Positions 16,467 through 23,665 of a DNA stretch of 44,403 nt are shown here, piece by piece; position 1 is the stretch's first letter, and the number at the start of each line of letters is the position of its first letter. Under the pieces are notes generated by a model. It was not told the origin of the DNA, searched no databases, and saw only the letters and a list, made by a program, of their open reading frames with translations. This DNA is from Paenibacillus wynnii (lineage in GTDB: Bacteria > Bacillota > Bacilli > Paenibacillales > Paenibacillaceae), in assembly GCF_030812855.1 (NCBI RefSeq), contig NZ_JAUSTK010000037.1:1-44403 (forward strand). The letters are read 5' to 3'. Position numbers and translations under genes: made by a program.

Positions 16467-16826
16467 TTATTTCTTCTCCGAGAGCCACATCGCGATGTTC
16501 GCAATTTCTTCCGGTGCGAGTTTTTCCTTGAAGGAAGGCATTTGCCCACTGCCTTTGGCCACAATGCTGAAAATCTCTTCGGCATCATGCTCGCTGCCTA
16601 TGTTCTGCAGGCTAGGGCCAACTCCACCCTGAAGTTGATCTCCGTGACAAGTGATACATTGGGCCTTTTGTAACGTCGCCTCAGCCTTTGCCGCGTCCAG
16701 TTGGACTACGGGCATTGTCGGATTGTTCTCCTCGGCAACTTGTTCTTTGCCTGGCAGAGTGAACATCAGTATTACTGCAAAGGCGCAGGCGGCAAAGAAT
16801 AAACCGCTCATAATCCATTTTTGCAT
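16467..16826 (-). CDS. Membrane-anchored cytochrome c (c550/c551 type)
   Basis: A small electron carrier of 119 residues on the outer membrane face. One N-terminal helix (about 4-24) acts as an uncleaved anchor, followed by a short linker and a single class I haem domain. Haem binds covalently at CITCH (Cys57, Cys60) with His61 and probably Met96 (GQMPSF) as axial ligands. It resembles B. subtilis CccA in size and topology. ATG at 16826 lies 9 bases after AAGGGA; an upstream TTG (16832) would be too close. A TATAAT at 16862-16867 on this strand is a likely -10. Confidence 0.9.
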   Translation of the reverse strand: MQKWIMSGLFFAACAFAVILMFTLPGKEQVAEENNPTMPVVQLDAAKAEATLQKAQCITCHGDQLQGGVGPSLQNIGSEHDAEEIFSIVAKGSGQMPSFKEKLAPEEIANIAMWLSEKK

Positions 16827-16953
16827 CCGCAATCGTCCCTTCTATGTAAGCTACTCCCTATATTATAACGGAAGGTGAAGCGGTATCATAGCACTTGTGG
16901 CAAAAAAATGAACGGATTTAGGGATCGTTCCTTAAAAAACAAGTATCAAGGTA

Positions 16954-17439
16954 TTATTTATCATAGACCATGCAATAAAATGGCTTATCTCCAGTGGGTG
17001 TCCGCCGCTCATATGTATCCGTAATCGTAAATCCGCATTTACGATAGGTTCGGATAGCACGTTGATTCCAAGTGAGCACTTCGAGATCAATTTCCCATTC
17101 AGGGTAACGTTTCAAAGCTAACTTAACTATAGAATCCACGAATAGCTTTCCTAATCCGTGTCCGCAGAAATCAGGGTTCATACCGATGCCTAGCCGAACA
17201 ACACCTTCCATGGGGAAGAGTTGTGCAAAACCGCAAAATACATGCTGATCATTTACCACGGATACATATTGTTGACTGCGTATCTCCGGGTCTCCGAATT
17301 CTATGCCAAAAGCTTGCATTTGGTCCCAGGGCTGCCATCCGTAAATATTATAAGGGGGTTCATAATTCCAAAGGCAGATCTCTTCTGCATGTGTGGTTTC
17401 CATAGGAACAACATGAAAGGTTACAGGAGAACTAATCAT
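16954..17439 (-). CDS. GNAT acetyltransferase, 161 aa
   Basis: A single-domain acetyltransferase. The acetyl-CoA loop is in LGIGMNPDFCGHGLGKLFVDSIV (G-H-G-L-G-K), followed by LEVLTWNQRAIRTYRKCGF, the helix and beta-bulge motif that ends the GNAT fold. N-terminal residues 20-40 are rich in Trp and Tyr (LWNYEPPYNIYGWQPWD), probably the substrate pocket. The substrate is unknown. AAAGGAGG lies 10 bases before the ATG. Confidence 0.85.
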   Translation of the reverse strand: MISSPVTFHVVPMETTHAEEICLWNYEPPYNIYGWQPWDQMQAFGIEFGDPEIRSQQYVSVVNDQHVFCGFAQLFPMEGVVRLGIGMNPDFCGHGLGKLFVDSIVKLALKRYPEWEIDLEVLTWNQRAIRTYRKCGFTITDTYERRTPTGDKPFYCMVYDK

Positions 17440-17480
17440 AGGTCAAAGACCTCCTTTCAGGAAATTAATCTATATCTAAT

Positions 17481-17510
17481 TATATACAAAAAGAGCCATA
17501 ATCGACTCAA
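17481..17510 (-). promoter_or_regulatory. Promoter of the GNAT gene
   Basis: On the reverse strand TTGAGT, 18 bases, TATATA. Confidence 0.55.
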
Positions 17511-17653
17511 GAACTTTTTGAAGGGAAAAACTTGACAAAAACAAAAAGATATTTTATGAAAAAACGCATTAAGGGGTGATTTGCTGTTTTACGGTTGGTG
17601 GAAAGGGTAAAAATAAGTATGAATAAAATAAAGGCTCAACACCAAGATAGTGC

Positions 17654-17887
17654 TTGACAGGTGAAGAGAAGCTGAAGACCAATTACACGGCGCAGGAACT
17701 CGATCTGGCGCTGGCTGTTTTATAACACAGATTAAAGTACAATGAACGTTTGGGTGAACGGGTGATTCGCGCAGGAAGGAAGGAAGAAACAGCCAACTCC
17801 CTTGTACCACACCTACAAACAACACCCAAGAAACTACTTTCTACTCTCTTACACAAACTTCTTGACGCTACCAAAACTCGGAGATAG
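17654..17887 (+). pseudogene. Possible gene remnant with one in-frame stop
   Basis: Read from 17654 this frame gives 23 protein-like codons (ending QELDLALAVL), one TAA, then 53 more codons in the same frame (starting HRLKYNERLGERVIRAG) up to TAG. The two parts flow like one helical, charged protein, and a single G-to-T change at a GAA codon would create the stop. There is no convincing start or ribosome-binding site, so it is at best a fragment. I do not recognise the family. Confidence 0.35.
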
Positions 17888-17895
17888 TCAGTGAA

Positions 17896-18090
17896 ATAGA
17901 TGTATTTTATACACTTATTTCTAGCCTATGGCGCTCGGATGTATGGATAGATGTACTTTGTGCAACTAAAAACATGAATATGCCGGTTAAACCCCGGAAT
18001 ACCCAAAAATAAGTGTATAAAGTGCAATTAAACACCCTAAAGCCCTAAAGTGTGCTAAGGGAGAAATATAAGTGTACATTGTGCAACTAT
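17896..18090 (+). repeat. Four short repeats at about 60-base spacing
   Basis: Units start at 17896, 17947, 18009 and 18068 and follow ATARRTGTAnnTTGTGCAACTA loosely (the first is the most diverged). Units at 17947 and 18068 are the closest, sharing TGTA and TTGTGCAACTA. Spacing is 51, 62 and 59 bases. The unit is too degenerate, and the spacers too unlike CRISPR spacers, for a CRISPR array. Confidence 0.6.
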
Positions 18091-18199
18091 ATATATTGAA
18101 AACCATGTCGGGTATTTACCATTTAATCTCAAATTGATGGCGTTTCGTTCAGTATTAGCGGGTTTCGAGAAAGAGCCAAAATAAATTGACAAAAAAATA

Positions 18200-18241
18200 A
18201 GCCCCCCCCATGATTTCGGCAAAAATCGCGGAGTAGAGCTT
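18200..18241 (-). terminator. Terminator of the first NlpC/P60 gene
   Basis: On the reverse strand AAGC, CTCC and GATTT pair with AAATC, GGGG and GCTT, followed by ATTTTTTT. The stem contains a run of eight C on the forward strand. Confidence 0.65.
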
Positions 18242-18252
18242 ATCGGTATTAC

Positions 18253-18750
18253 TTATTGTACATCGTCATTTTCTTCTTGAGCATCAATTGCAACGGTCTT
18301 ATAAGCGCTTGAGCTCATAATTCGTTTGGCGCCAACGTAGCGGTTGACGTAGTAACTGTCACTTAGCGTACTAATGGTTACACCACGTGAGGATGAAGCA
18401 TGTGCAAATTTACCATCGCCGACATAAATGCCAACATGTGAAACGCCTTTTCCACTGGTATTGAAGAATAGAAGATCTCCAGCTCTTAATTCATTACGGG
18501 AAACTGCAGTACCCATTTGATATTGAGAACCAGATTGGTGTGGCAGATCAATACCGATCTTGTCGAAGACGTACATGGTAAAACCAGAGCAATCAAAGCC
18601 ACTTGTCGATACTCCACCGGCTACGTATTTAGTTCCAATAGTTTTATCGATGACTTGGTCCATCTTGGAATCCGCGAAAGCGCTTCCTGCTCCAATTGCT
18701 GTAAAAATAATAGAAAAACTAAGTACTGCGGCTGCTAACTTTTTCTTCAA
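18253..18750 (-). CDS. Secreted NlpC/P60 cell-wall hydrolase (copy 1)
   Basis: A 165-residue secreted endopeptidase expected to cut between D-Glu and the diamino acid in peptidoglycan stem peptides. A signal peptide of 26 residues ends in SAFA. The rest is a single NlpC/P60 domain: Cys54 in GFDCSGF is the nucleophile, His105 in GVSHVGIYVG the base, and His117 in KFAHASS the third residue. There are no LysM or SH3 wall-binding repeats. TTG start 9 bases after GGAAGGGG. A c-di-AMP riboswitch ends about 20 bases before the start codon. A paralogue lies 0.5 kb upstream at 19271. Confidence 0.93.
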   Translation of the reverse strand: MKKKLAAAVLSFSIIFTAIGAGSAFADSKMDQVIDKTIGTKYVAGGVSTSGFDCSGFTMYVFDKIGIDLPHQSGSQYQMGTAVSRNELRAGDLLFFNTSGKGVSHVGIYVGDGKFAHASSSRGVTISTLSDSYYVNRYVGAKRIMSSSAYKTVAIDAQEENDDVQ

Positions 18751-18770
18751 AAGTGTAAACCCCTTCCAAA

Positions 18771-18890
18771 TGCCTACGAGGTTAGCTTAAGGGTTCGGTT
18801 GAAGGTCCCCTATGACCCCTCTTAGAATAGGAGGTCAATTCACCCAAAGTGGTTCCCCCGTTTTCCTTGTTTTATTAAGGAAACTCGGCA
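18771..18890 (-). promoter_or_regulatory. c-di-AMP riboswitch (ydaO/yuaA class), copy 1
   Basis: Read on the reverse strand it has the conserved parts in order: TGCCGAG (P1 5' side), GGGGGAACCA, TTGGGTGAATT, CATAGGGG, AACCGAACCC, AGCTAACCTCG and GTAGGCA (P1 3' side). This is the ydaO consensus. The Shine-Dalgarno of the downstream gene begins within about 7 bases of P1, so there is no room for a separate terminator. Confidence 0.95.
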
Positions 18891-19185
18891 CGTACTGATG
18901 TTGCGAATAATCTTACATGAAATACATGACAAAACGTTCGTAAAGGACGAGCTAATCATTACAAAAATGTTACTATAAACTCACTGCGATTATTGTAACA
19001 AACAGAGCTCAAGTTGGCAATCACTTATAACATATTAATATGAAAATATTGAGATATTTGAAAGCTAAATAGCCTGTTAAATCCTGATGTGGCGCTAAAT
19101 AGACAAGTTTTTAAGGTTTTTTTTGCATTTTTTATCCAAAAATCGTTTCGGCAACGTTTTATACGTGTAAAAGGTAGAATAAGGA
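18891..19185. other. Spacer between the two NlpC/P60 units
   Basis: Contains the upstream region of copy 1 with a WalR-like site (18958-18974). A 12-base perfect palindrome CATATTAATATG is at 19031-19042. I see no gene. Confidence 0.6.
18958..18974 (-). promoter_or_regulatory. WalR-like site upstream of NlpC/P60 copy 1
   Basis: On the reverse strand AGTAAC, 5 bases, TGTAAT, against the WalR (YycF) consensus TGTWAH-N5-TGTWAH: one half perfect, one with a single mismatch. Another half site, TGTTAC, lies about 20 bases further upstream. The same arrangement is kept in front of copy 2. Confidence 0.5.
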
Positions 19186-19230
19186 AAATAAAAACCCGGA
19201 AATGATTACGGCAATAATCATTTCCGGGTT
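19186..19230 (-). terminator. Terminator of the second NlpC/P60 gene
   Basis: AACCCGGAAATGATTA (19193-19208) pairs perfectly with TAATCATTTCCGGGTT (19215-19230); on the reverse strand TTTTATTTT follows. Confidence 0.9.
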
Positions 19231-19270
19231 GAATAGTCGATTGTATATTTAGTTATTTAGTTAGGGTAGA

Positions 19271-19753
19271 TCAATCAAAAGCAATAGATTTGTATGCTGT
19301 AGTGCTCATAACTCTTTTAGCGCCAACGTAGCGGTTGGCCCAGTAGGACTGGCTCAGCGAACTAATATTTACACCGCGTGAAGATGAAGATTGTGCGAAT
19401 TTACCATTACCGACATAAATACCAACATGGGACACGCCTTTTCCGAAGGTGTTGAAGAAAATTAAGTCACCGGAACGCAGCTGGTTGCGCGCAATGGAGG
19501 TACCTACTTTGAATTGAGCTTTTGAAGTACGAGGTAAGGTAAGACCTACTTTTGTAAATACGTACTTGGTGAACCCTGAACAGTCAAAGCCGGCTGTACT
19601 CGTGCCACCGAATTTATACGTCGTTCCTATGGTTTTAGCAATGACTGTATCCATTTTGGAGTCAGCGAAAGCACTGCTGCTTCCAAGAGTGAATGCCATC
19701 ACAAGTCCCAATGCTGCTGCGGTGCATTTTTTCTTCAAGTTATGACTTTTCAA
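19271..19753 (-). CDS. Secreted NlpC/P60 cell-wall hydrolase (copy 2)
   Basis: A paralogue of the gene at 18253, 160 residues, with a signal peptide ending SAFA and one NlpC/P60 domain (GFDCSGF, GVSHVGIYVG). The third catalytic position, His in copy 1, is Gln here (KFAQSSS), a change tolerated in some family members. TTG start at 19753, 9 bases after AGGAGG (19763-19768). It has its own c-di-AMP riboswitch and WalR-like site, so the duplication included the control region. A terminator after each gene shows they are separate units. Confidence 0.93.
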   Translation of the reverse strand: MKSHNLKKKCTAAALGLVMAFTLGSSSAFADSKMDTVIAKTIGTTYKFGGTSTAGFDCSGFTKYVFTKVGLTLPRTSKAQFKVGTSIARNQLRSGDLIFFNTFGKGVSHVGIYVGNGKFAQSSSSRGVNISSLSQSYWANRYVGAKRVMSTTAYKSIAFD

Positions 19754-19770
19754 AGATGTATTCCTCCTAG

Positions 19771-19895
19771 TGCCGGCGAGGTTAGCTTAAGGGTTCGGTG
19801 GAAGGCCCCCTATGATCCCTCTGTAAGGAGATCAATTCACCCAAAATATGGTTCCCCCACTTCCTGGTGCTCAGGAATTTGGCGTTTTGTGCACC
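19771..19895 (-). promoter_or_regulatory. c-di-AMP riboswitch (ydaO/yuaA class), copy 2
   Basis: On the reverse strand: GTGGGGGAACCA, TTTGGGTGAATT, CATAGGGGG, CACCGAACCC, AGCTAACCTCG. The core is the same as copy 1; peripheral stems differ. AGGAGG of the downstream gene follows within 3 bases of the P1 3' side, again leaving no space for a terminator. Confidence 0.95.
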
Positions 19896-19965
19896 TAAAT
19901 CGAAACCTAACAACAGCCACAGGTACTCCAATTTTGTACTGAAAAGTTACGAAATTTCTTAAAAG

Positions 19966-19982
19966 ATTACAAAGTTGTTACT
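19966..19982 (-). promoter_or_regulatory. WalR-like site upstream of NlpC/P60 copy 2
   Basis: On the reverse strand AGTAAC, AACTT, TGTAAT, the same half sites and spacing as at 18958-18974, with TGTTAC again about 20 bases upstream (20001-20006). Confidence 0.5.
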
Positions 19983-20040
19983 ATCAGTACAGGCATCATT
20001 GTAACAAAGGATTTACCGTTTTGCAAATGATCTAACCTAA

Positions 20041-20080
20041 AAAGAGTCTCGGTTCCTAGTTCTAGGAACGAAGACTCTTT
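20041..20080. terminator. Terminator after the membrane protein gene
   Basis: AAAGAGTCT and GGTTCCTAG pair with CTAGGAAC and AGACTCTTT around a TT loop. It ends the reverse-strand gene at 20101 before the promoter of NlpC/P60 copy 2. Confidence 0.8.
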
Positions 20081-20100
20081 AAATATGCCCAGAGGCCATC

Positions 20101-20940
20101 TTAATTATTACTTGGAAGCTTGCTTTGCCATAGGTGATACTGGGCCGCCAAACCCCACATTTTGAAGAAGGTAGAGGGAAGGGGGGAGATCTGCCGAATA
20201 AGGAGTGCTGGTAATCCGGGGCATAAAATTCCTGTCAATCCACACAAGAGCAGAACCAGAAAGCTGCCTGCCCCTAGGATAGCCGCAGTGGTTACCGCAG
20301 GGATAATATGCCGCAAACAGAGTATAAGGGAGTAGAACATTCCAGTACCACCGGTGTAACCGAATTGCATATATAACAGGCACAAACGGATGATGAAAAT
20401 ATAAATTAGCCACACTAGGAGAAAAGGGATGATCTTTAACAGCAACGAATAGTCCAGAAATGAGGACAAGAGCAACTTGTATATTCTCGGGGCTAGCCAG
20501 TATAAAGGCAGAAGAGCCAGCAGCCACTCAACTAAGCTGAAGATCAGAACAGGCAAGCCATAGAGCTTCATGCCGGGGAAGAAGAAAAGACCACGCGTTC
20601 CTTTGGACTCCTGATGCAGTTCATGGATCAGTCCAGCCCGAATAAAGGGAGACAGCAGCATCTTCAGTATGGTTATTGCCAGCAGCATCCACAGCCAACG
20701 TTGCACGCCAGGATCGCTGCTCAGGCTGAATTGACCCTCGATGTAGTACAGCAGTCTGCTCATTCCACTGCCTCCAGCTTGCTGATTGGGATAACGCATC
20801 AGAATAGGTACAATAGCATCCCGTACGAATCCATACATAAAATAGCCCCAGAGTAACCGATATATGAACAACAATATTAGAATGTAAAACTGCTCTTTCA
20901 TGCTGTGAAAACCGCGGGTTATCGATACTCTCAAGATCAT
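20101..20940 (-). CDS. Polytopic membrane protein, 279 aa
   Basis: Not recognised as a named family. Five or six hydrophobic helices are visible, at about 17-40, 83-105, 127-150, 160-190 and 197-240, with short, mostly basic loops. It starts 5 bases after the stop of the M1 peptidase gene, with its ribosome-binding site (GGTGAGGTGA) overlapping that stop, so it is made from the same transcript and probably works with the peptidase. There are no catalytic motifs or ATP-binding sites. A role in anchoring, transport of the peptidase's products or signalling is speculative. Confidence 0.75.
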   Translation of the reverse strand: MILRVSITRGFHSMKEQFYILILLFIYRLLWGYFMYGFVRDAIVPILMRYPNQQAGGSGMSRLLYYIEGQFSLSSDPGVQRWLWMLLAITILKMLLSPFIRAGLIHELHQESKGTRGLFFFPGMKLYGLPVLIFSLVEWLLALLPLYWLAPRIYKLLLSSFLDYSLLLKIIPFLLVWLIYIFIIRLCLLYMQFGYTGGTGMFYSLILCLRHIIPAVTTAAILGAGSFLVLLLCGLTGILCPGLPALLIRQISPLPSTFFKMWGLAAQYHLWQSKLPSNN

Positions 20941-20945
20941 TCACC

Positions 20946-22961
20946 TCACCAGGACAGAGTTCCAAGCACAGTTTCTATAAGTTTTGTTGCGCTGAGCGTC
21001 CAGCGGGAAACAGTATCCCGCTCAAGCTCCGCCATTCTGAAATTATTAAGATGTTTATTCTCAAGCAAGATGGAACGCTGGGGATCGATTTCAGCCGATA
21101 GAAGTGGAGCGCTATAAAGTAACTGAAAAGTAGCTTCAGTACCCTGTCCGTCCCATACCCGCTGCATGGTATGTCCGTCAGTAAAAGTGAACTTTAGATT
21201 TACATTTGGATAAGGAGTTCCTTTATTGCGTACCTTCACCTGCGATTCATAAAGGTAAGTGTCATTCTTGTTTTGGCGCTCCTTACGGATGCTTGATATC
21301 TGATCGAGCGAGAAGTCGGGGGTACCTCCGCTGTAGATATAGTGATCGAAGTAACTTTTCCAAGACTCTCCGGTCACCTGTTCAACCGTCTTTTGAAAAT
21401 CATAGGTAGAGGGATGGCCGAAACGGTACTTTTTGGCGTACGCGGACAAAACGGCATCCATGGCCTTGGAGCCAATTCTGAGCTCGATATCCTTCAACAC
21501 CAATTTACCCCGTATGTATACATTTTGGGTGTATACGCCCTTACCTTTATATCTCCAGGTTTCCTGGTTCAATGGCTCAGGCTTTTCTACGAGGCTTGCC
21601 TGTAGGGCCAGGTTAGGCGCGATACCGTATTCCTTTTCCATTAACTTATCTTCAGCGTAGGAGGTGAAGCTTTCATCCAGCCAGGCCTCCTCAAATTCGT
21701 TGTTGGCAACCATGCCGTAGAAGTATTGATGTCCGATTTCATGAATGACGGTCCGCTCAAGTGAGGTGTCAGGGGATGTGCCGTTGGCTCCGAAGGCTGT
21801 GATGAGAGTTGGATACTCCATTCCTCCGGCCCCGTTACCTTGTTCTGGCGGAACCACTATGGATAATGAAGAGTAGGGATAAGGTCCATACCATTTACTG
21901 AAATAAGTCAGAGCAGCTTTGGCAGCTTGAAAATAACGCTCTTGTAAGTCCTTGTGTAGCGGATCTAGGTAAAGCTTAATGCGTACCCCCGGAACTTCAG
22001 GCGAGGAGAAGGCCTGCTGGGCCACCACAAAATCGGGGGAAGCCGCCCAGGCAAAATCATGCACATCGTCGGCATAGAACTGATAGGTTTTATAGTTTTG
22101 AACAATCTTTGGATTTTTTGTAGGAAATCCAGTAGCGGCTACGGTGTAATTGGATGGAACGGAAATGGTTACATTGTAAATGCCAAAGTCACTGTAAAAC
22201 TCTGAAGTGCCGTGATATTGATGCAAGTTCCAGCCTTCTTCTCTGACCCCTCGGAGATCTGCCGGCTCATAAACACTAAGCTTGGGGAACCACTGTCCAG
22301 CCATGACGAAATTGCCTGAGGTTCCCATACGCGCAAAGATTTTGGGCATCTTTACCTCATATTGTAATTTAAGCGTGATGCTCTCCCCGCCCTTTACGGG
22401 CTGAGGAAGATGTACTTTTACCAGGGTCTTGTCATTTACATTTCCATCGTCAGGCTGTACATACTGTGTTCTTTGAAGCAATGAGACCCCCTCAGTCGTA
22501 CGCAGATCGGTCAGAGTCATGCTGCCGAACCCATTCGCCGGCATTGAATCACTGCGCAGCTTGCCTCCCGATTCTTTCATAAAGGTCGTATCCATGGAAG
22601 AAAAGGCATTGGGGTATAAATGGAAGTACAGATCATTGACTGGTTTTGAGCCGGGGTGAGTCCAGGTCACCGTCTCAGATGCTTTTAAAACACTTGTGTC
22701 CGGATCAAACCGTACATTAATGTGATATTCTACAACTCTATGGCTCATGGCTTGGGCTGTCTTAGGTGGTATGCGCTCCGGAGTGATTGGGCTTGCAGGA
22801 GTTCCTTCTTTAGCGGTAATGGGGGACTTGGCCTTTTCTGGAGCAAGGGTGGTTACATTTAAGGGGTTATGCCCGGAGAATGCCCACATTCCTCCTCCCA
22901 GCAGACAGAGGACTGCCAGAGTCCCTGTTATGATTTTGAACCGTAGTGACCATAGCTTCAT
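20946..22961 (-). CDS. M1-family zinc metallopeptidase, membrane-anchored
   Basis: A gluzincin of the M1 (aminopeptidase N) group, 671 residues. A single N-terminal helix (about 8-26) anchors it with the rest outside. The N-terminal beta domain (about 60-270) is followed by GGMEYP, the counterpart of GAMEN that binds the free amino end, and by HEIGH with His407, Glu408, His411 and the third zinc ligand Glu430 in WLDES. It lacks the C-terminal ARM-like domain of large M1 enzymes. ATG at 22961 has GGGAGG 9 bases upstream; an ATG nine codons earlier does not. Substrates are unknown. Confidence 0.9.
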   Translation of the reverse strand: MKLWSLRFKIITGTLAVLCLLGGGMWAFSGHNPLNVTTLAPEKAKSPITAKEGTPASPITPERIPPKTAQAMSHRVVEYHINVRFDPDTSVLKASETVTWTHPGSKPVNDLYFHLYPNAFSSMDTTFMKESGGKLRSDSMPANGFGSMTLTDLRTTEGVSLLQRTQYVQPDDGNVNDKTLVKVHLPQPVKGGESITLKLQYEVKMPKIFARMGTSGNFVMAGQWFPKLSVYEPADLRGVREEGWNLHQYHGTSEFYSDFGIYNVTISVPSNYTVAATGFPTKNPKIVQNYKTYQFYADDVHDFAWAASPDFVVAQQAFSSPEVPGVRIKLYLDPLHKDLQERYFQAAKAALTYFSKWYGPYPYSSLSIVVPPEQGNGAGGMEYPTLITAFGANGTSPDTSLERTVIHEIGHQYFYGMVANNEFEEAWLDESFTSYAEDKLMEKEYGIAPNLALQASLVEKPEPLNQETWRYKGKGVYTQNVYIRGKLVLKDIELRIGSKAMDAVLSAYAKKYRFGHPSTYDFQKTVEQVTGESWKSYFDHYIYSGGTPDFSLDQISSIRKERQNKNDTYLYESQVKVRNKGTPYPNVNLKFTFTDGHTMQRVWDGQGTEATFQLLYSAPLLSAEIDPQRSILLENKHLNNFRMAELERDTVSRWTLSATKLIETVLGTLSW

Positions 22962-22977
22962 ACAGTGATTCCTCCCG

Positions 22978-23006
22978 TTGACAAGCATCTACGGGATGTA
23001 TATGTT
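22978..23006 (+). promoter_or_regulatory. ywhD promoter (sigma-A type)
   Basis: TTGACA (22978-22983), 17 bases, TATGTT (23001-23006). Confidence 0.7.
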
Positions 23007-23064
23007 TGCAATCACTGTATTATTAGCTAAAATTAAATTATTCGCAGGAGAAGGGACGTGCAGC

Positions 23065-23571
23065 ATGGATAACGTACAGCCGGAGGGCAAAAAGCAGATT
23101 GCTTTGAATATTGTGAACGCCAAGAGCAAGCATAAAGGGTTCGGAGCAGGCTCTATTGATCTGAACAATGTATCACCTGTTATTATTGATGGCGGAGAGG
23201 CAGTAATTGATATTGGTGCTATGCACGCCAAAAGTAAGGTAGAGAAGGGTATTAAATTCTCAACCAACCGAGAAGATGTTCCTGCAGGCAGACAAGTGTG
23301 GCTTGTATGGGTAGCTGTCGATCGCACAGTGGAAGGCCAGTTTTATGCCGGATTGACTGCTTGTGAAATGTGGATAGATACAGAGGCGCGGCGGGGCTGG
23401 AAGATTCTTGCCGATCATGTGAATAAGCTTGATGCTTCCCTAAAGAGGAAGGTAATCGTAGAGGGGTTGGGCACCGTAGAGAAAGCCGCGTTGCAATCTC
23501 TGCTTATTGCTCATAATGCAGAATGGTGGGCAGCTTCACCTCAAGAACTGAAAGCAGCACTTTCAGAGTAA
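23065..23571 (+). CDS. ywhD: YwhD family protein
   Basis: A conserved Firmicute protein of unknown biochemical role; here 168 residues, close to B. subtilis YwhD. Conserved stretches include GFGAGSIDLNNVSPVIID, IDIGAMHAKSKVEKGIKF and VAVDRTVEGQFYAGLTACEM. It is soluble with no signal peptide. The ATG at 23065 lies 9 bases after AAGGGA; the frame is open to 22978 but that region is the promoter. In B. subtilis ywhD lies next to pbpG; here a PBP gene is 1.5 kb away with two genes between. Confidence 0.88.
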   Translation: MDNVQPEGKKQIALNIVNAKSKHKGFGAGSIDLNNVSPVIIDGGEAVIDIGAMHAKSKVEKGIKFSTNREDVPAGRQVWLVWVAVDRTVEGQFYAGLTACEMWIDTEARRGWKILADHVNKLDASLKRKVIVEGLGTVEKAALQSLLIAHNAEWWAASPQELKAALSE

Positions 23572-23595
23572 AGAATAGTGAAGAATAGAACATAG

Positions 23596-23639
23596 AAAGG
23601 CTACGCTCTCCTGCTGAAGGAAGAACGTAGCCTTTTTTA
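23596..23639 (+). terminator. ywhD terminator
   Basis: AAAGGCTACG (23596-23605) pairs with CGTAGCCTTT (23626-23635), continuing in T. It may also end the convergent gene at 23666. Confidence 0.9.
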
Positions 23640-23665
23640 ACATATCAGTAGATCATTCTATAGTA

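Larger units (their letters stand above)
17511..18199. other. Spacer with a gene remnant and periodic repeats
   Basis: About 690 bases without an intact gene. 17654-17887 reads as a decayed reading frame, and 17896-18090 carries four evenly spaced short repeats; both are listed separately. The remainder shows nothing recognisable. Confidence 0.6.

Noticed and set aside
17896..18090. CRISPR array
   Set aside because: Repeats are degenerate and only about 20 bases, with no cas genes; spacing is regular but spacers do not look independent of intergenic sequence.
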